Positions 1 to 7,928 of a stretch of 64,000 nt of DNA are shown here, in pieces (positions within the stretch are counted from its first letter, which is position 1; each line of letters opens with the position of its first letter). Below the pieces are notes generated by a model. It worked only from the letters and a program-made list of their open reading frames with translations. It was not told the DNA's origin and did not search any database. The DNA comes from Desulfurispira natronophila (lineage in GTDB: Bacteria > Chrysiogenota > Chrysiogenetes > Chrysiogenales > Chrysiogenaceae). The translations under genes were made by a program, and so were the position numbers. The stretch lies in NCBI RefSeq assembly GCF_014203025.1, contig NZ_JACHID010000011.1:23562-87561 (forward strand). Direction: 5' to 3'.

Positions 1-416
1 ATTTCTCGAAAGCGCCTTACTTCAAATCTCAACAAACGATTCTGCAGAGTGCGCTCGACACAGAGCATCAGATGCTCCAGGTCAAGCGGCTTGGTAAGAA
101 AGTCGTCAGCACCAGCACGCAGAGCTTCTACTGCCTGCGATATGGTACCAAATGCCGTAATGACAATACATGCCGGAGGAGCGTGAAGAGTGCGAAGTTG
201 CTGCAACAGTTCAAGGCCATGCATACCCGGCAATCGTAAATCGCTTATGACAAGATCAAAAGAGGACTCTTGCAACAACTGCAGCGCTACTTCAGCGCTG
301 GCCGCACGTTGAACCTCGTAACCGCCATCTCGCACCTCATCCAGCAACAAATTAGCCAAATTATTATCATCCTCCACCACCAAAACCTGGTGATCAGCAG
401 GGTTAAACCTGGACAT
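1..416 (-). CDS. NtrC-family response regulator, N-terminal receiver (C-terminus off window)
   Basis: Only the first ~138 codons lie in the window; the gene runs off the left edge. The visible part is a receiver (REC) domain: an acidic pair (VVEDD) near residues 12-16, phosphoacceptor Asp in VISDLRLPG, conserved Thr in VITAFGT and Lys in LTKPLD. The pattern AFGTISQAVEALRAGADDFLTKPLD is typical of NtrC-type regulators, which continue into a sigma-54 AAA+ domain and a Fis-type HTH; those parts are not seen. The ATG start (414-416) overlaps the 3' end of the upstream histidine kinase by 14 nt, so the two are translationally coupled partners. A sigma-54 promoter for the divergent gene at 2110 is a plausible target (inference). 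Confidence 0.85.
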   Translation of the reverse strand, partial: MSRFNPADHQVLVVEDDNNLANLLLDEVRDGGYEVQRAASAEVALQLLQESSFDLVISDLRLPGMHGLELLQQLRTLHAPPACIVITAFGTISQAVEALRAGADDFLTKPLDLEHLMLCVERTLQNRLLRFEVRRFRE

Positions 417-1881
417 TATATTCCTCCTGCACAGCTTGACGAGGCAGGGTTACCCGAAAACATGCACCACCAAGCTGGCTCTGCGCTGTTTCAATCCGCC
501 CACCATGCTCCTGAACAATACCGTGCACCACCGCCAACCCCAGACCAGTGCCCTGACCCACAGCCTTGGTAGTGAAAAAGGGTTCAAAAATCCTATGCTC
601 CAGCGAAGAGTCAATGCCATGACCCGTGTCGTCAACAACAAACTGAATCTCACCTGGGAGCACCTTCCACTCAAGTATTACCTTACCGCCCTGTGCTGCC
701 TCCATAGCATTGCTAAGCAAGTTAACCAAAACCTGCTCAATCCTTACATGATCTGCGCTGAAGCTGGCATCATCTGGGCCGCTAACATGCAACTGCACCC
801 CGAGCTGTCGCCGTTTGTCCTCAAGAGACGAAGCAGCGTTGGAGGCCAATACAGAGGCCTGGCAAGATTGATACTGCAAATTGTTGCTGCTAAAATCCAA
901 AAGCTGATACACAATGTGCTCCATACGACGCACTTCATCCCGTATACTCTGTAAAGAGTCCTGAACATCTGATGACAAGTCGCGCTGCCGCAAAGAGCGC
1001 TGAGCCTTGCCATCAACAACACTAAGAGGCGTCCCCAGCTCGTGGGCAATTCCTGCAGCCAACTGACCTATAGCTGCCAGCTTTTCGCTCTGCCTTAGCT
1101 TCTGCTGAAGCTGCTGCTCGCTGCGTCGACGGTGCTCAATCTCTTGTTGCGCATCGTCAATACTATCAAGCATGTTATTAAATGATGTTGCGAGCATACT
1201 TATCTCACGAGGGCCTTGCACCAGTGAGCGGTGCCACCAGTCACCTTTCGAAATCCGCTCCATACTGGCAATCAAACGCTGAAAATGTATACCTAAAGCA
1301 CGATGGTGACCGTAATAAACCAGTCCCGTCATCACGAGCATGCTGATGAGCAGGCCACTGACCGACCACATCCGCAAGCTTTGCACGTAATACTGAAAGT
1401 CGCTGTGCCGACGTGTAAGCTGGAGCAAACCATTAATACGCCCTCCCGAGTCAGTCAGAGGGACAAAATAAGAATAAACATCTCTCCCTGCTACCTCACC
1501 ATACTCTCCTTGCCTTTCACCACTAGCCGCCAGACGCGTTAAGTGCCGCTGCTGAGGAGCTGGATCCTGCTCTCCTGCAGCCGCTATTTGCTCACCATGC
1601 TTGTCATAAACGTAAGCACTGTAAACGTGACCTATGCGAAAAGCAGACTCCAGCGCCTGAGAAACACTTCCCCCACGATCACGCTCCAGTGCATGGCTAA
1701 TAGGCAAACGAATTGCCCGTGCTACCAATTCCAGATCATTTTGCATACGCTCTTCCATATGCCTCTCAAGAGCTCCGAGAGCAAGATATCCACTGAGGGC
1801 CATAACCCCACCCAGTGGCAATACAATATAGAGCAGCAAGCTCAATCTTAGGCTTATATGATGAGGGAGTCGATGTGTCAT
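403..1881 (-). CDS. Membrane sensor histidine kinase, partner of the adjacent NtrC-like regulator
   Basis: A 492-residue kinase. An N-terminal membrane segment (about residues 10-35) is followed by a periplasmic sensor of ~130 residues, a second membrane segment (about 175-195), a HAMP linker, a HisKA domain with H-box (AAGIAHELGTPLS) and a HATPase domain. The HATPase has an N-box (NLLSNAMEAA), G1 (DDTGHGID), an F-box (FEPFFTTK) and G2 (GTGLGLAVV). The architecture is that of NtrB/ZraS/AtoS-type kinases. I place the start at the ATG at 1881, preceded by AGGAG eight bases upstream; an ATG at 1950 would add 23 residues without a ribosome site. The stop overlaps the regulator start at 416, so the pair forms one operon. 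The input signal cannot be read from the sequence. Confidence 0.9.
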   Translation of the reverse strand: MTHRLPHHISLRLSLLLYIVLPLGGVMALSGYLALGALERHMEERMQNDLELVARAIRLPISHALERDRGGSVSQALESAFRIGHVYSAYVYDKHGEQIAAAGEQDPAPQQRHLTRLAASGERQGEYGEVAGRDVYSYFVPLTDSGGRINGLLQLTRRHSDFQYYVQSLRMWSVSGLLISMLVMTGLVYYGHHRALGIHFQRLIASMERISKGDWWHRSLVQGPREISMLATSFNNMLDSIDDAQQEIEHRRRSEQQLQQKLRQSEKLAAIGQLAAGIAHELGTPLSVVDGKAQRSLRQRDLSSDVQDSLQSIRDEVRRMEHIVYQLLDFSSNNLQYQSCQASVLASNAASSLEDKRRQLGVQLHVSGPDDASFSADHVRIEQVLVNLLSNAMEAAQGGKVILEWKVLPGEIQFVVDDTGHGIDSSLEHRIFEPFFTTKAVGQGTGLGLAVVHGIVQEHGGRIETAQSQLGGACFRVTLPRQAVQEEYNVQV

Positions 1882-1923
1882 AAAGGCATCTCCTGAACTC
1901 AAGCTAATGTGCCATTCAGACAC

Positions 1924-1951
1924 AGTGTGCCAATACAATACAGCGCACACT
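1924..1951. promoter_or_regulatory. Inverted repeat AGTGTGC-N14-GCACACT, possible enhancer-binding site
   Basis: A perfect 7-bp inverted repeat (AGTGTGC and GCACACT, 14 nt apart) sits between the divergent kinase/regulator pair and the gene at 2110, about 80-100 bp upstream of the sigma-54 promoter at 2028-2043. Position and symmetry fit an upstream activating sequence for the NtrC-like regulator. The link is inference; the arms do not match a named consensus. Confidence 0.4.
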
Positions 1952-2027
1952 CTTTAATGTAAACCTTAAGAAAAGATACAAGAACACAAACACCTGCCAA
2001 GAAAGTACTTGCAAAAAACATCAACTT

Positions 2028-2043
2028 TGGCATTCCCATTGCT
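2028..2043 (+). promoter_or_regulatory. Sigma-54 promoter (-24/-12) upstream of DUF4168-type gene
   Basis: TGGCATTCCCATTGCT has the invariant GG (2029-2030) and GC (2041-2042) exactly 10 nt apart, with T before GG, CA after it and TT before GC. This fits the sigma-54 consensus TGGCAC-N5-TTGCW with only one or two mismatches. Transcription would start near 2054, leaving a ~55-nt leader before the ATG at 2110. The neighbouring NtrC-type regulator would supply the required activator. Confidence 0.7.
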
Positions 2044-2109
2044 AACACTAGAGCTAACGTGGCAATGCAAAAAATTGCACGAAAAATCAAGATTACTCAG
2101 GAGGAAAAG

Positions 2110-2493
2110 ATGAGAAAAAAAATTAGCGCAATGATTATGACACTGGCCCTGATAATGGCCGCATTCTTTATCGGTATTACCCCAGCAAGCGCCCAGCAGA
2201 TGCCAGGACAACCAGAAGTAGAAGTGCGTGACGTAAGCAATTCTGAAGTTGAGCAAGTAGCTGGTGCCTATGTTGAAATATCTGCTATTCAGGAAAGCTA
2301 CCAGCAGCGATTGTCCAATGTACAGGACCCTCAGGAAGCTCAAAAGCTCCAGCAACAAGCCAATGAAGAAATGACTGAAGTCGTCGAAAACAGTGGAATT
2401 AGCGTAGATCAGTACAACGAAATTATGCTTATGGCTCAAATGGATGAGGATATTCGTTTTCGCATCCTGGAAGAAATTGAGGAAATGCAATAA
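2110..2493 (+). CDS. Small exported DUF4168-like protein under sigma-54 control
   Basis: A 127-residue protein with a clear signal peptide: basic MRKK, a hydrophobic stretch to about residue 24, then a likely cleavage after ASA (ASAQQ). The mature part is helical, Glu/Gln-rich and reads like a DUF4168-type domain (SYQQRLSNVQ, EEMTEVVENSGISVDQYNEI). Such proteins are small periplasmic proteins of unknown role. The ATG at 2110 follows AGGAGGAAAAG; an in-frame ATG at 2059 would hide the signal peptide and lies at the predicted transcription start. It is divergent from a kinase/NtrC-like pair and has a sigma-54 promoter, so it is probably an envelope-stress or signal-induced gene of that system. 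A terminator follows at 2535. Confidence 0.75.
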   Translation: MRKKISAMIMTLALIMAAFFIGITPASAQQMPGQPEVEVRDVSNSEVEQVAGAYVEISAIQESYQQRLSNVQDPQEAQKLQQQANEEMTEVVENSGISVDQYNEIMLMAQMDEDIRFRILEEIEEMQ

Positions 2494-2534
2494 CAGCAAA
2501 CCTAATAACAAACCCTTGAGCCACAAACCTATCT

Positions 2535-2580
2535 GCCCATCTCTAGCCTTAAATACAGGCAGAGATGGGCTTTATTTATA
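2535..2580 (+). terminator. Rho-independent terminator after DUF4168-like gene
   Basis: Arms GCCCATCTCT (2535-2544) and AGAGATGGGC (2561-2570) pair perfectly, with a further GCCT/AGGC inner stem, followed by TTTATTTATA. It lies 42 bp after the stop codon at 2493. Confidence 0.85.
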
Positions 2581-2726
2581 TATTTTGGTGTACTCTCGAA
2601 CCAGTGCCAAGAATTGTTCGACCACAAGTCAACGTGGGCAACTTTTGTAATGTCAGGTTCTGTGTTAGCATTATTTAAGTCTTTAACCCCACTCCCTTAG
2701 ACACAAGTAGCAAAAGGAGATATATT

Positions 2727-3479
2727 ATGCGCTTGAAAGGCAAAAACATCCTGATTACTGGCGGATCCAGTGGCATTGGCTTGGCTGCCGTTGAGCGTTG
2801 CCTTGAAGAAGGTGCTGCTGTCGTCATGTCTGATCTTCCCGGCAACGGTGGAGAGTCCCTTGCCAGTAAAATGAGCTCCCAGTACTCAGGAACCTGCCTC
2901 TTTATCGCTGCAGATGTAAGCGATACGTGCCAGGTCAATACATTACTCACTGAAATGCATAACCATCTGGGTTCAGTAGACGGAGTCTTTAACAATGCCG
3001 GCATTGGCGGCCTAACTCCAACCACAGAGGTAAGCGATGAGAGCTTTCAGAATATTATCAACATCAACCTCACTGGAGTGTTCCGTGTAGCACGCGGTGC
3101 GCTGCAAATCATGGAGAAGCAAGGCAGCGGCTGCATCGTAAACTGCGCATCCATTCTCGGACTCTTTGGCCAGTCCCAAACCGCTGCGTATACCGCCGCC
3201 AAAGGCGGTGTGGTAAACCTGACCCGCACCTTGGCACTGGAGTTTGCGCCAAAGGGTATCCGCGTCAACTCTATCGGGCCCGGATATATTGATACCCCTC
3301 TACTAAAGGATTTAAGTGAGGAGATGCGTGAATTTCTGGTCAGCTTACATCCGATGGGCCGCTTGGGTCGTTCAGAAGAAGTGGCCAACGCATTTGTGTT
3401 TTTGGTTAGCGACGAGGCAAGCTTTATTACTGGCGCTAACTTACAAGTAGACGGAGGATTTACGGCAGGAAAATCCTGA
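2727..3479 (+). CDS. SDR-family oxidoreductase (FabG-like)
   Basis: A 250-residue classical short-chain dehydrogenase/reductase. It has the cofactor motif TGGSSGIG at residues 11-18, an NNAG motif, the catalytic Ser142, Tyr155 and Lys159 (YTAAK), and a PG turn after the active site (GPGYIDTPLL). Asp36 in VMSDLP suggests NAD(H) rather than NADP(H) preference. The length is normal. An AAAGGAG ribosome site precedes the ATG. FabG-like SDRs reduce 3-oxoacyl thioesters or oxidise various alcohols; the substrate cannot be told here, because no fatty-acid or polyketide genes are nearby. It appears to be a single-gene unit between a terminator and trxA. Confidence 0.85.
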   Translation: MRLKGKNILITGGSSGIGLAAVERCLEEGAAVVMSDLPGNGGESLASKMSSQYSGTCLFIAADVSDTCQVNTLLTEMHNHLGSVDGVFNNAGIGGLTPTTEVSDESFQNIININLTGVFRVARGALQIMEKQGSGCIVNCASILGLFGQSQTAAYTAAKGGVVNLTRTLALEFAPKGIRVNSIGPGYIDTPLLKDLSEEMREFLVSLHPMGRLGRSEEVANAFVFLVSDEASFITGANLQVDGGFTAGKS

Positions 3480-3536
3480 GATTCTTTCACTGTGCAAGGC
3501 AGCGAAGAAGAGAAGAACATGCGACTATCAAGCTGG

Positions 3537-3568
3537 TTGACAAGCATGGTTTTTTTTGTGACTATGTT
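3537..3568 (+). promoter_or_regulatory. Possible sigma-70 promoter for trxA
   Basis: A perfect TTGACA at 3537-3542 is followed by TATGTT at 3563-3568, but the 20-nt spacing is longer than usual. A perfect TATAAT at 3589-3594 lies further down without a good -35. One of these probably drives trxA; which one is unclear. Confidence 0.35.
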
Positions 3569-3622
3569 AGAGTATAAAAAGTAAAAACTATAATACTTTA
3601 TCAAATGCAAAGGCGGTGTAAT

Positions 3623-3952
3623 ATGGCTGCAGAGAATGTTTTGACGTTTACGGATGACGCTTTTGAAAGCGATGTTATTGCTTCTGATGTTCCGGTTTTG
3701 GTTGACTTTTGGGCGAGCTGGTGCGCTCCTTGCCGCATGCTGGCACCTACTATTGATGCTCTGGCAACTGAGTTCGAAGGTAAAGCTAAAGTCGGAAAAG
3801 TCAATGTGGATGAGAATCCTGGCACCAGTCAAAAGTACGGAGTGCGTAGCATCCCCACCATTATGATATTCAAAGGCGGCCAGATGGTAGATCAAGCGGT
3901 TGGTGTTCAGTCCAAAGAAGCTCTTAAAGCTCTGCTTGACAAGCACGCCTAA
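3623..3952 (+). CDS. trxA: Thioredoxin
   Basis: A 109-residue thioredoxin with the active site WCAPC (W33-C37), the buried Asp28 (VDFWASW), the cis-proline motif in RSIPT and the [14 protein letters not shown] strand typical of TrxA. It is cytoplasmic, with no signal peptide. It reduces disulfides in ribonucleotide reductase, peroxiredoxins and similar targets, and is itself reduced by thioredoxin reductase, which is not in the window. The ATG at 3623 is preceded by AGGCGGTG; an in-frame ATG at 3605 lacks a ribosome site. A long-loop terminator follows, so it is probably monocistronic. Confidence 0.95.
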   Translation: MAAENVLTFTDDAFESDVIASDVPVLVDFWASWCAPCRMLAPTIDALATEFEGKAKVGKVNVDENPGTSQKYGVRSIPTIMIFKGGQMVDQAVGVQSKEALKALLDKHA

Positions 3953-3977
3953 TAAGACAACGCAACTACCAGGTATA

Positions 3978-4046
3978 AGCACCAGTACCTCATAAAGCTC
4001 AACCTGCTTTTTAAGCAACGATAGTGAGAGTACTGGTGCTTTTTTA
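3978..4046 (+). terminator. Terminator after trxA with a long loop
   Basis: A 12-bp perfect inverted repeat, AAGCACCAGTAC (about 3978-3989) and GTACTGGTGCTT (4030-4041), is followed by a T run. The ~40-nt loop is long. The hairpin covers an in-frame GTG at 4024, which argues that the next gene starts further down, at 4069. Confidence 0.6.
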
Positions 4047-4068
4047 CGATAGAAACCGAGTTATAACT

Positions 4069-4554
4069 ATGAAGCACCGTACCCTGGAACCTGAAACGAT
4101 ACAGCGTTGGTCTTTCCGCAATATACTAGTGATGATCTGCGCTTCGGTAGCATTCTACTTCGTCTTTAGCAGTGCATTCTCCCGCCTGGTCATCCCCGAT
4201 GATGTGCCAACCGAAATCTACTTTTATGACGCTGACGCAAATCCTGTGCCTTTGCTGGACTATCTTGGCACGCCTTTTTCCCTACATATTCAACCCTTGT
4301 CCCATGCTGATATTGAGCGCTGCTTGAAGCAAGATCACGACCCCACCACTATCCTTGTCCCAAACAACCTGCCTGAACTACCACGCATTCGGCAACAACT
4401 TGCGGAAGCTAAAGAAAGCAGCAATTACTGCCGTGTTCTTTTTGCCACAGGGGCCATGCTGGAGCGCTACGCAAAGATGCTGGGAGTGCAGGATTTCCCT
4501 GTGCGCATTGTTGTCGCACAAGACTTCTCTGTTCTACGTGTGGAAAAACCCTGA
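4069..4554 (+). CDS. Unrecognised single-pass membrane protein upstream of prepilin peptidase
   Basis: A 161-residue protein (ATG at 4069) that I cannot assign to a family. One membrane segment lies at about residues 18-40 (ILVMICASVAFYFVFSSAF), leaving a C-terminal domain of ~120 residues that is probably periplasmic. That domain alternates strands and helices (EIYFYDADANP, TTILVPNNLP, YCRVLFATGAML, FPVRIVVAQD) and could be a thioredoxin- or Rossmann-like fold, but no CxxC is present. The stop codon overlaps the ATG of the prepilin peptidase by one base, so the two are co-translated. A role beside pilin or pseudopilin processing is possible from context only. A GTG at 4024 lies inside the trxA terminator and is less likely as the start. 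Confidence 0.6.
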   Translation: MKHRTLEPETIQRWSFRNILVMICASVAFYFVFSSAFSRLVIPDDVPTEIYFYDADANPVPLLDYLGTPFSLHIQPLSHADIERCLKQDHDPTTILVPNNLPELPRIRQQLAEAKESSNYCRVLFATGAMLERYAKMLGVQDFPVRIVVAQDFSVLRVEKP

Positions 4555-5312
4555 TGTCGCTGTTGTGTGTCATCGCCTTTACCCTGGTCTTGGGAGCCTG
4601 CCTGGGAAGCTTTATTGCCGCCTCAGCACACCGCATTCCCCGCGGCGTGAGTATAGTCTTTCCCGCATCCCACTGCCCCCACTGCCTGCAGCCTATACGC
4701 TGGCGCCACAATATCCCGATATTTGGCTACCTGATCTGTCGTGGGCAATGTTTTCACTGCCAGCAGGCTATCAGCTCTACTTACGTTTACATTGAAGCCG
4801 GAGTTGCCTTGGTAATCACGGCAACAGTCCTGCGCTACTATCCTGCGACAACCGATATGATCTGGTACGGAACCTTTACCTTTTTTCTACTTGGCTGCGG
4901 CATAGTGGATCTGCGCAGCGCCTGGGAAGAGGGGGAAGGCGAGGGGATTATCCCCGATATTTTCAGCCTGGGAGGGCTTGGGGTCGCCATCGCCCTGGCA
5001 ACTTTTACCGGCCAGTGGCTGGAGTCAGCAATCGGAGCTCTGCTTGGCGGGGGAATTTTAATGCTGATATTTCTCTTTTACTACTATGTGCGCCACATCG
5101 AAGCGCTGGGGCTGGGCGATGTGAAGATGATGGCCATGGTGGGAGCTTTCAGCGGCGTGCTGGGAGTCCTGTATACTCTGTTTATCGGGTCGCTGCTGGG
5201 GCTGGTGGCAGCGCTGATACTTATGGTGCGCCGCCGCCAGTATACCCTGCAGATGAAACTTCCCTTTGGGCCTTTCCTCGCTTTGGGGGCGTTGGTTTAT
5301 ATCTGGATCTGA
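4554..5312 (+). CDS. pilD: Type IV prepilin peptidase / N-methyltransferase (A24 family)
   Basis: A 252-residue inner-membrane aspartic protease that cleaves the leader of type IV pilins or type II pseudopilins and methylates the new N-terminus. The N-terminal loop has two CxxC pairs (CPHC and CFHC), the zinc site of bifunctional enzymes. The catalytic aspartates are Asp119 (GIVDLRS) and Asp189 (GLGDVK). Several hydrophobic segments and the conserved LPFGPFLALG end are present. One oddity: an acidic insertion (AWEEGEGEG) separates Asp119 from the IIPD motif, where most family members have only five residues before PD. No pilin or assembly genes are in the window, so this gene stands apart from its substrates. 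It overlaps the upstream gene by 1 nt. Confidence 0.9.
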   Translation: MSLLCVIAFTLVLGACLGSFIAASAHRIPRGVSIVFPASHCPHCLQPIRWRHNIPIFGYLICRGQCFHCQQAISSTYVYIEAGVALVITATVLRYYPATTDMIWYGTFTFFLLGCGIVDLRSAWEEGEGEGIIPDIFSLGGLGVAIALATFTGQWLESAIGALLGGGILMLIFLFYYYVRHIEALGLGDVKMMAMVGAFSGVLGVLYTLFIGSLLGLVAALILMVRRRQYTLQMKLPFGPFLALGALVYIWI

Positions 5313-5575
5313 CCGGCTGCTGAAAAACCAACAGGGATAAAGGAGATAAAAGAAGGGATAAAAGCAAGAGCGAGACCCCAAAAAGTCCCAATTTTGAGGG
5401 ATGCGCTCCGCTTATCCACCCTACAGCAAGCTTTACCTGAAGTGCACTCCTACCAGCTATCCACCTCTTATCCTGTCCATCCTGTCTATCCTTGTTAAGT
5501 TCTGGTTTTTTCTGCCTTCATACTGTCCATCCCTGTTTGTTTTGCCGGCTGCTTGTGTCAGCAGCCGGTTAAACC
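5313..5575. other. Intergenic spacer with pyrimidine/purine-rich near-repeats and a hairpin
   Basis: The spacer separates the convergent prepilin peptidase and glutamate synthase genes. It holds a purine-rich tract with GGGATAAA and GGAGATAAA steps (about 5333-5370) and a pyrimidine-rich tract repeating ATCCTGTC / GTCTATCC (about 5470-5495). A hairpin has arms CCGGCTGC (5545-5552) and GCAGCCGG (5561-5568). A second copy of CCGGCTGCTG is at 5313, directly after the peptidase stop. The hairpin has no T run and is at best a weak bidirectional terminator. Confidence 0.5.
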
Positions 5576-7918
5576 CTACGCTTCAATATACTTCTCCAGC
5601 TGATCCTCCATACTCCAGATGCCGCAGGGGCAGACTCCGGCGCAGATTCCGCAACCGATGCAGCGCTCTGGCATGCTCACATACTCAAAGTTCCCATCTG
5701 CATGTTCGCGGCGCTCAATGGCCTGCTCTGGGCAAATGTCCTCACAAAAGTGGCAGTCGCGGCAGTATCCACAGCTCATACAGCGGTCAACTTCCTGCTG
5801 CGCCTCCTGCTCCTGCACCCGCTGGGGGTTCATGGGATGGTAGTACTCATCCCGTACCCGGTCGCTGGGGATAACGGGAGCTCCGGAGAAGTCATCCAGG
5901 GGTTGCTTCTGCAGGTAGTGACCGATGTTCATGGCCACTTTTCGCCCGTCTCCGATGGCATGGGTAAAGAGTCCGGGCACAATGGCGTCGCCGAGGACAA
6001 AGGTCTTTTCGCTGCGGCGCACTTGCCAGAACTCGTTGCTTTCAATAAAGCCCTTTTCGTCCAGCCATTCGTCTGGCACAAAGGAAAAGTCGGGCCGATC
6101 TCCCACAGAGATAATAACCGTGTCGGCTGGCAGCAGCTCCCCGCCCTTGAGCACAACGCCCTCGGCGGTCACTTTTTCCGTAAAGACCGGCCAGCGAATC
6201 TGGGCTCCCAGCGCTTTGGCATGGGCTATTTCATGGTCAAATGCGGCTGGTTTCTGGATGTCTATGGCGGTCACTTCTTCAGCACCACACTCATAGGCGC
6301 CAATGACCACGTCCATGGCGGCATTACCGGCCCCGATAACCACCACGCGCTTACCCAGCTGGGGGCGGTCAGAGCGATTGATCTGCTTGAGAAAGTCGAG
6401 CCCTTTGACCAGGCGCTCATGTCCCTCAAAGGGGATGACCACTGGGTTGTGGGCACCGACGGCGACAACGACGGCGTCGTACTTTGACTCCAGTTCGCTG
6501 AAGAGCACGCGGTTCACTTCTGAGTTTAGATTCAATCCAATTCCCATGGTTTTAATCCGCTCCAGCTCAGCTTTCAGGATATCCTGATTGAGACGCTGGG
6601 CAGGAATAACCTGACGGAGCTTTCCGCCAATATCGCTGTCTTTTTCGTAGATATCCACCTGGTAGCCCTGACGACGCAGGTGCCAGGCAGCCGTGAGCCC
6701 CCCCACACCGCTGCCGATGATGGCAATACGCTGCTCCAGCTGTGCGGTCGGAAGAGGTGCGGCAATGGTCTGGCTGAGCAGGCCAAGTTGATCCACCCGA
6801 ACAGGTATGTCCACATCGCGGCGATTACACTCGTCGATGCAGACGTTGGGGCAGACCTGGCCGCACACGGAGGCGGGGAAAGGACTGTAGTCGAGAATCA
6901 TCTGCAGGGCCTCTTCCACCCGTTGCTGACGCAGCAGCGATATGCGCTTCTGGGTGGGAATGCCGGTTGGGCAGCTGTGCTCACAGGGGGCACTGAAGGC
7001 GGCATTGAGCCACTGGGGTTCGCGCATCCGCATCTGTCCGCGCTCGACAAAGTCGGCCACATAGTAGTCATCGTCATAAAGGGCTCCAAAAATCCCCCCT
7101 TCCACCCAATGGTGCTGACGAAACTCGGCTATGGGCATCAGGCTGCGGGTACTGCGCTCTTCATAGGTCTTGGCAACGATCTTTTTCCACTGTCCAAAGT
7201 CGCTGAGCTCACTCAATACCTCGGGGCGCTCAATATTGCGGGTGAAAGCCTGCAGGCCTTCCTGCAGAAAGTCACGATCGCCCTGGTCCAGTTCCAGCAC
7301 CCAGATGTCGTCGGAAAGATCGGACAGAGGCCCCCGCACGTAAACGGTGCCACCCACCATGCCAACACAGCTGCGATGGCCGAGAACCGAGTCGAGATTT
7401 TCGCAGCCATAGCCACAGACGACTCCAATGCCCCCACCCATAAATTCAAAAGAGAATGATCCGGCACTTTCCAGTACCCAGAACTGGGGGGGAGAAAACT
7501 TAGGGTCGTACTTCATCAGCGCGCCGGAGCGAGTGCCCACGCGACCGCCGACATATATATTGCCCGTAGCGGCACAGTGAGCGGTGGTGTCGCCACTGTC
7601 GCCCTTGACGATGATTTCCGCACCGGCATTGAGCCAGCCCACATCGGCGGGGGCTGATCCCTCCACCACAATGGTTGTTCCGCTCATCCCCATGGAGCCA
7701 AGCCGCTGGCCGGGGTTACGCACGTGAAAGGTGATGGGTTCGTTCTCAGCAGCCCAGAGCGGGCCACCAATATTGTACTGCCCGGAGGCGTTGATATGGA
7801 ATTCGCGGCAGCCCCGCTCAAGTTCCTCATAGACTTGCTGCAGCAGCTGCTGGGTAGAAATGCGCTTGCTGTCGACTATACCTTCGATCTGCGCACGGCG
7901 TGTGTTTGGTTGTGACAT
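5576..7918 (-). CDS. Glutamate synthase: GXGXG domain fused to GltD-like oxidoreductase and ferredoxin
   Basis: A 780-residue three-part fusion. Residues ~1-250 are the right-handed beta-helix GXGXG domain of glutamate synthase (NIGGPL, GMSGTTIVVEG, GGTVYVRG). Residues ~310-690 are GltD-like, with N-terminal cysteines for iron-sulfur clusters (CEHSCPTG, CGQVCPNVCIDEC), an FAD motif (IIGSGVGGLTAAW) and an NAD(P)H motif (VIGAGNAAMDV). The C-terminus has two ferredoxin-type clusters (CMSCGYC..CEDICP and CIGCGIC..CPCG). It would pass electrons from NAD(P)H or ferredoxin to the FMN subunit. In many archaea and some bacteria the GXGXG unit is a free-standing protein; here it is joined to the electron-input subunit. 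GAGGAGAG precedes the ATG. It is the last gene of the operon. Confidence 0.9.
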   Translation of the reverse strand: MSQPNTRRAQIEGIVDSKRISTQQLLQQVYEELERGCREFHINASGQYNIGGPLWAAENEPITFHVRNPGQRLGSMGMSGTTIVVEGSAPADVGWLNAGAEIIVKGDSGDTTAHCAATGNIYVGGRVGTRSGALMKYDPKFSPPQFWVLESAGSFSFEFMGGGIGVVCGYGCENLDSVLGHRSCVGMVGGTVYVRGPLSDLSDDIWVLELDQGDRDFLQEGLQAFTRNIERPEVLSELSDFGQWKKIVAKTYEERSTRSLMPIAEFRQHHWVEGGIFGALYDDDYYVADFVERGQMRMREPQWLNAAFSAPCEHSCPTGIPTQKRISLLRQQRVEEALQMILDYSPFPASVCGQVCPNVCIDECNRRDVDIPVRVDQLGLLSQTIAAPLPTAQLEQRIAIIGSGVGGLTAAWHLRRQGYQVDIYEKDSDIGGKLRQVIPAQRLNQDILKAELERIKTMGIGLNLNSEVNRVLFSELESKYDAVVVAVGAHNPVVIPFEGHERLVKGLDFLKQINRSDRPQLGKRVVVIGAGNAAMDVVIGAYECGAEEVTAIDIQKPAAFDHEIAHAKALGAQIRWPVFTEKVTAEGVVLKGGELLPADTVIISVGDRPDFSFVPDEWLDEKGFIESNEFWQVRRSEKTFVLGDAIVPGLFTHAIGDGRKVAMNIGHYLQKQPLDDFSGAPVIPSDRVRDEYYHPMNPQRVQEQEAQQEVDRCMSCGYCRDCHFCEDICPEQAIERREHADGNFEYVSMPERCIGCGICAGVCPCGIWSMEDQLEKYIEA

Positions 7919-7928
7919 GAATCTCTCC

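Noticed and set aside
436..954. Plus-strand frame opposite the first histidine kinase
   Set aside because: It lies entirely within the conserved HisKA/HATPase coding region of the minus strand and is a shadow.
2655..2670. Second sigma-54 promoter upstream of the SDR gene
   Set aside because: GG and GC are 10 nt apart, but most other consensus positions differ, so I regard it as chance.
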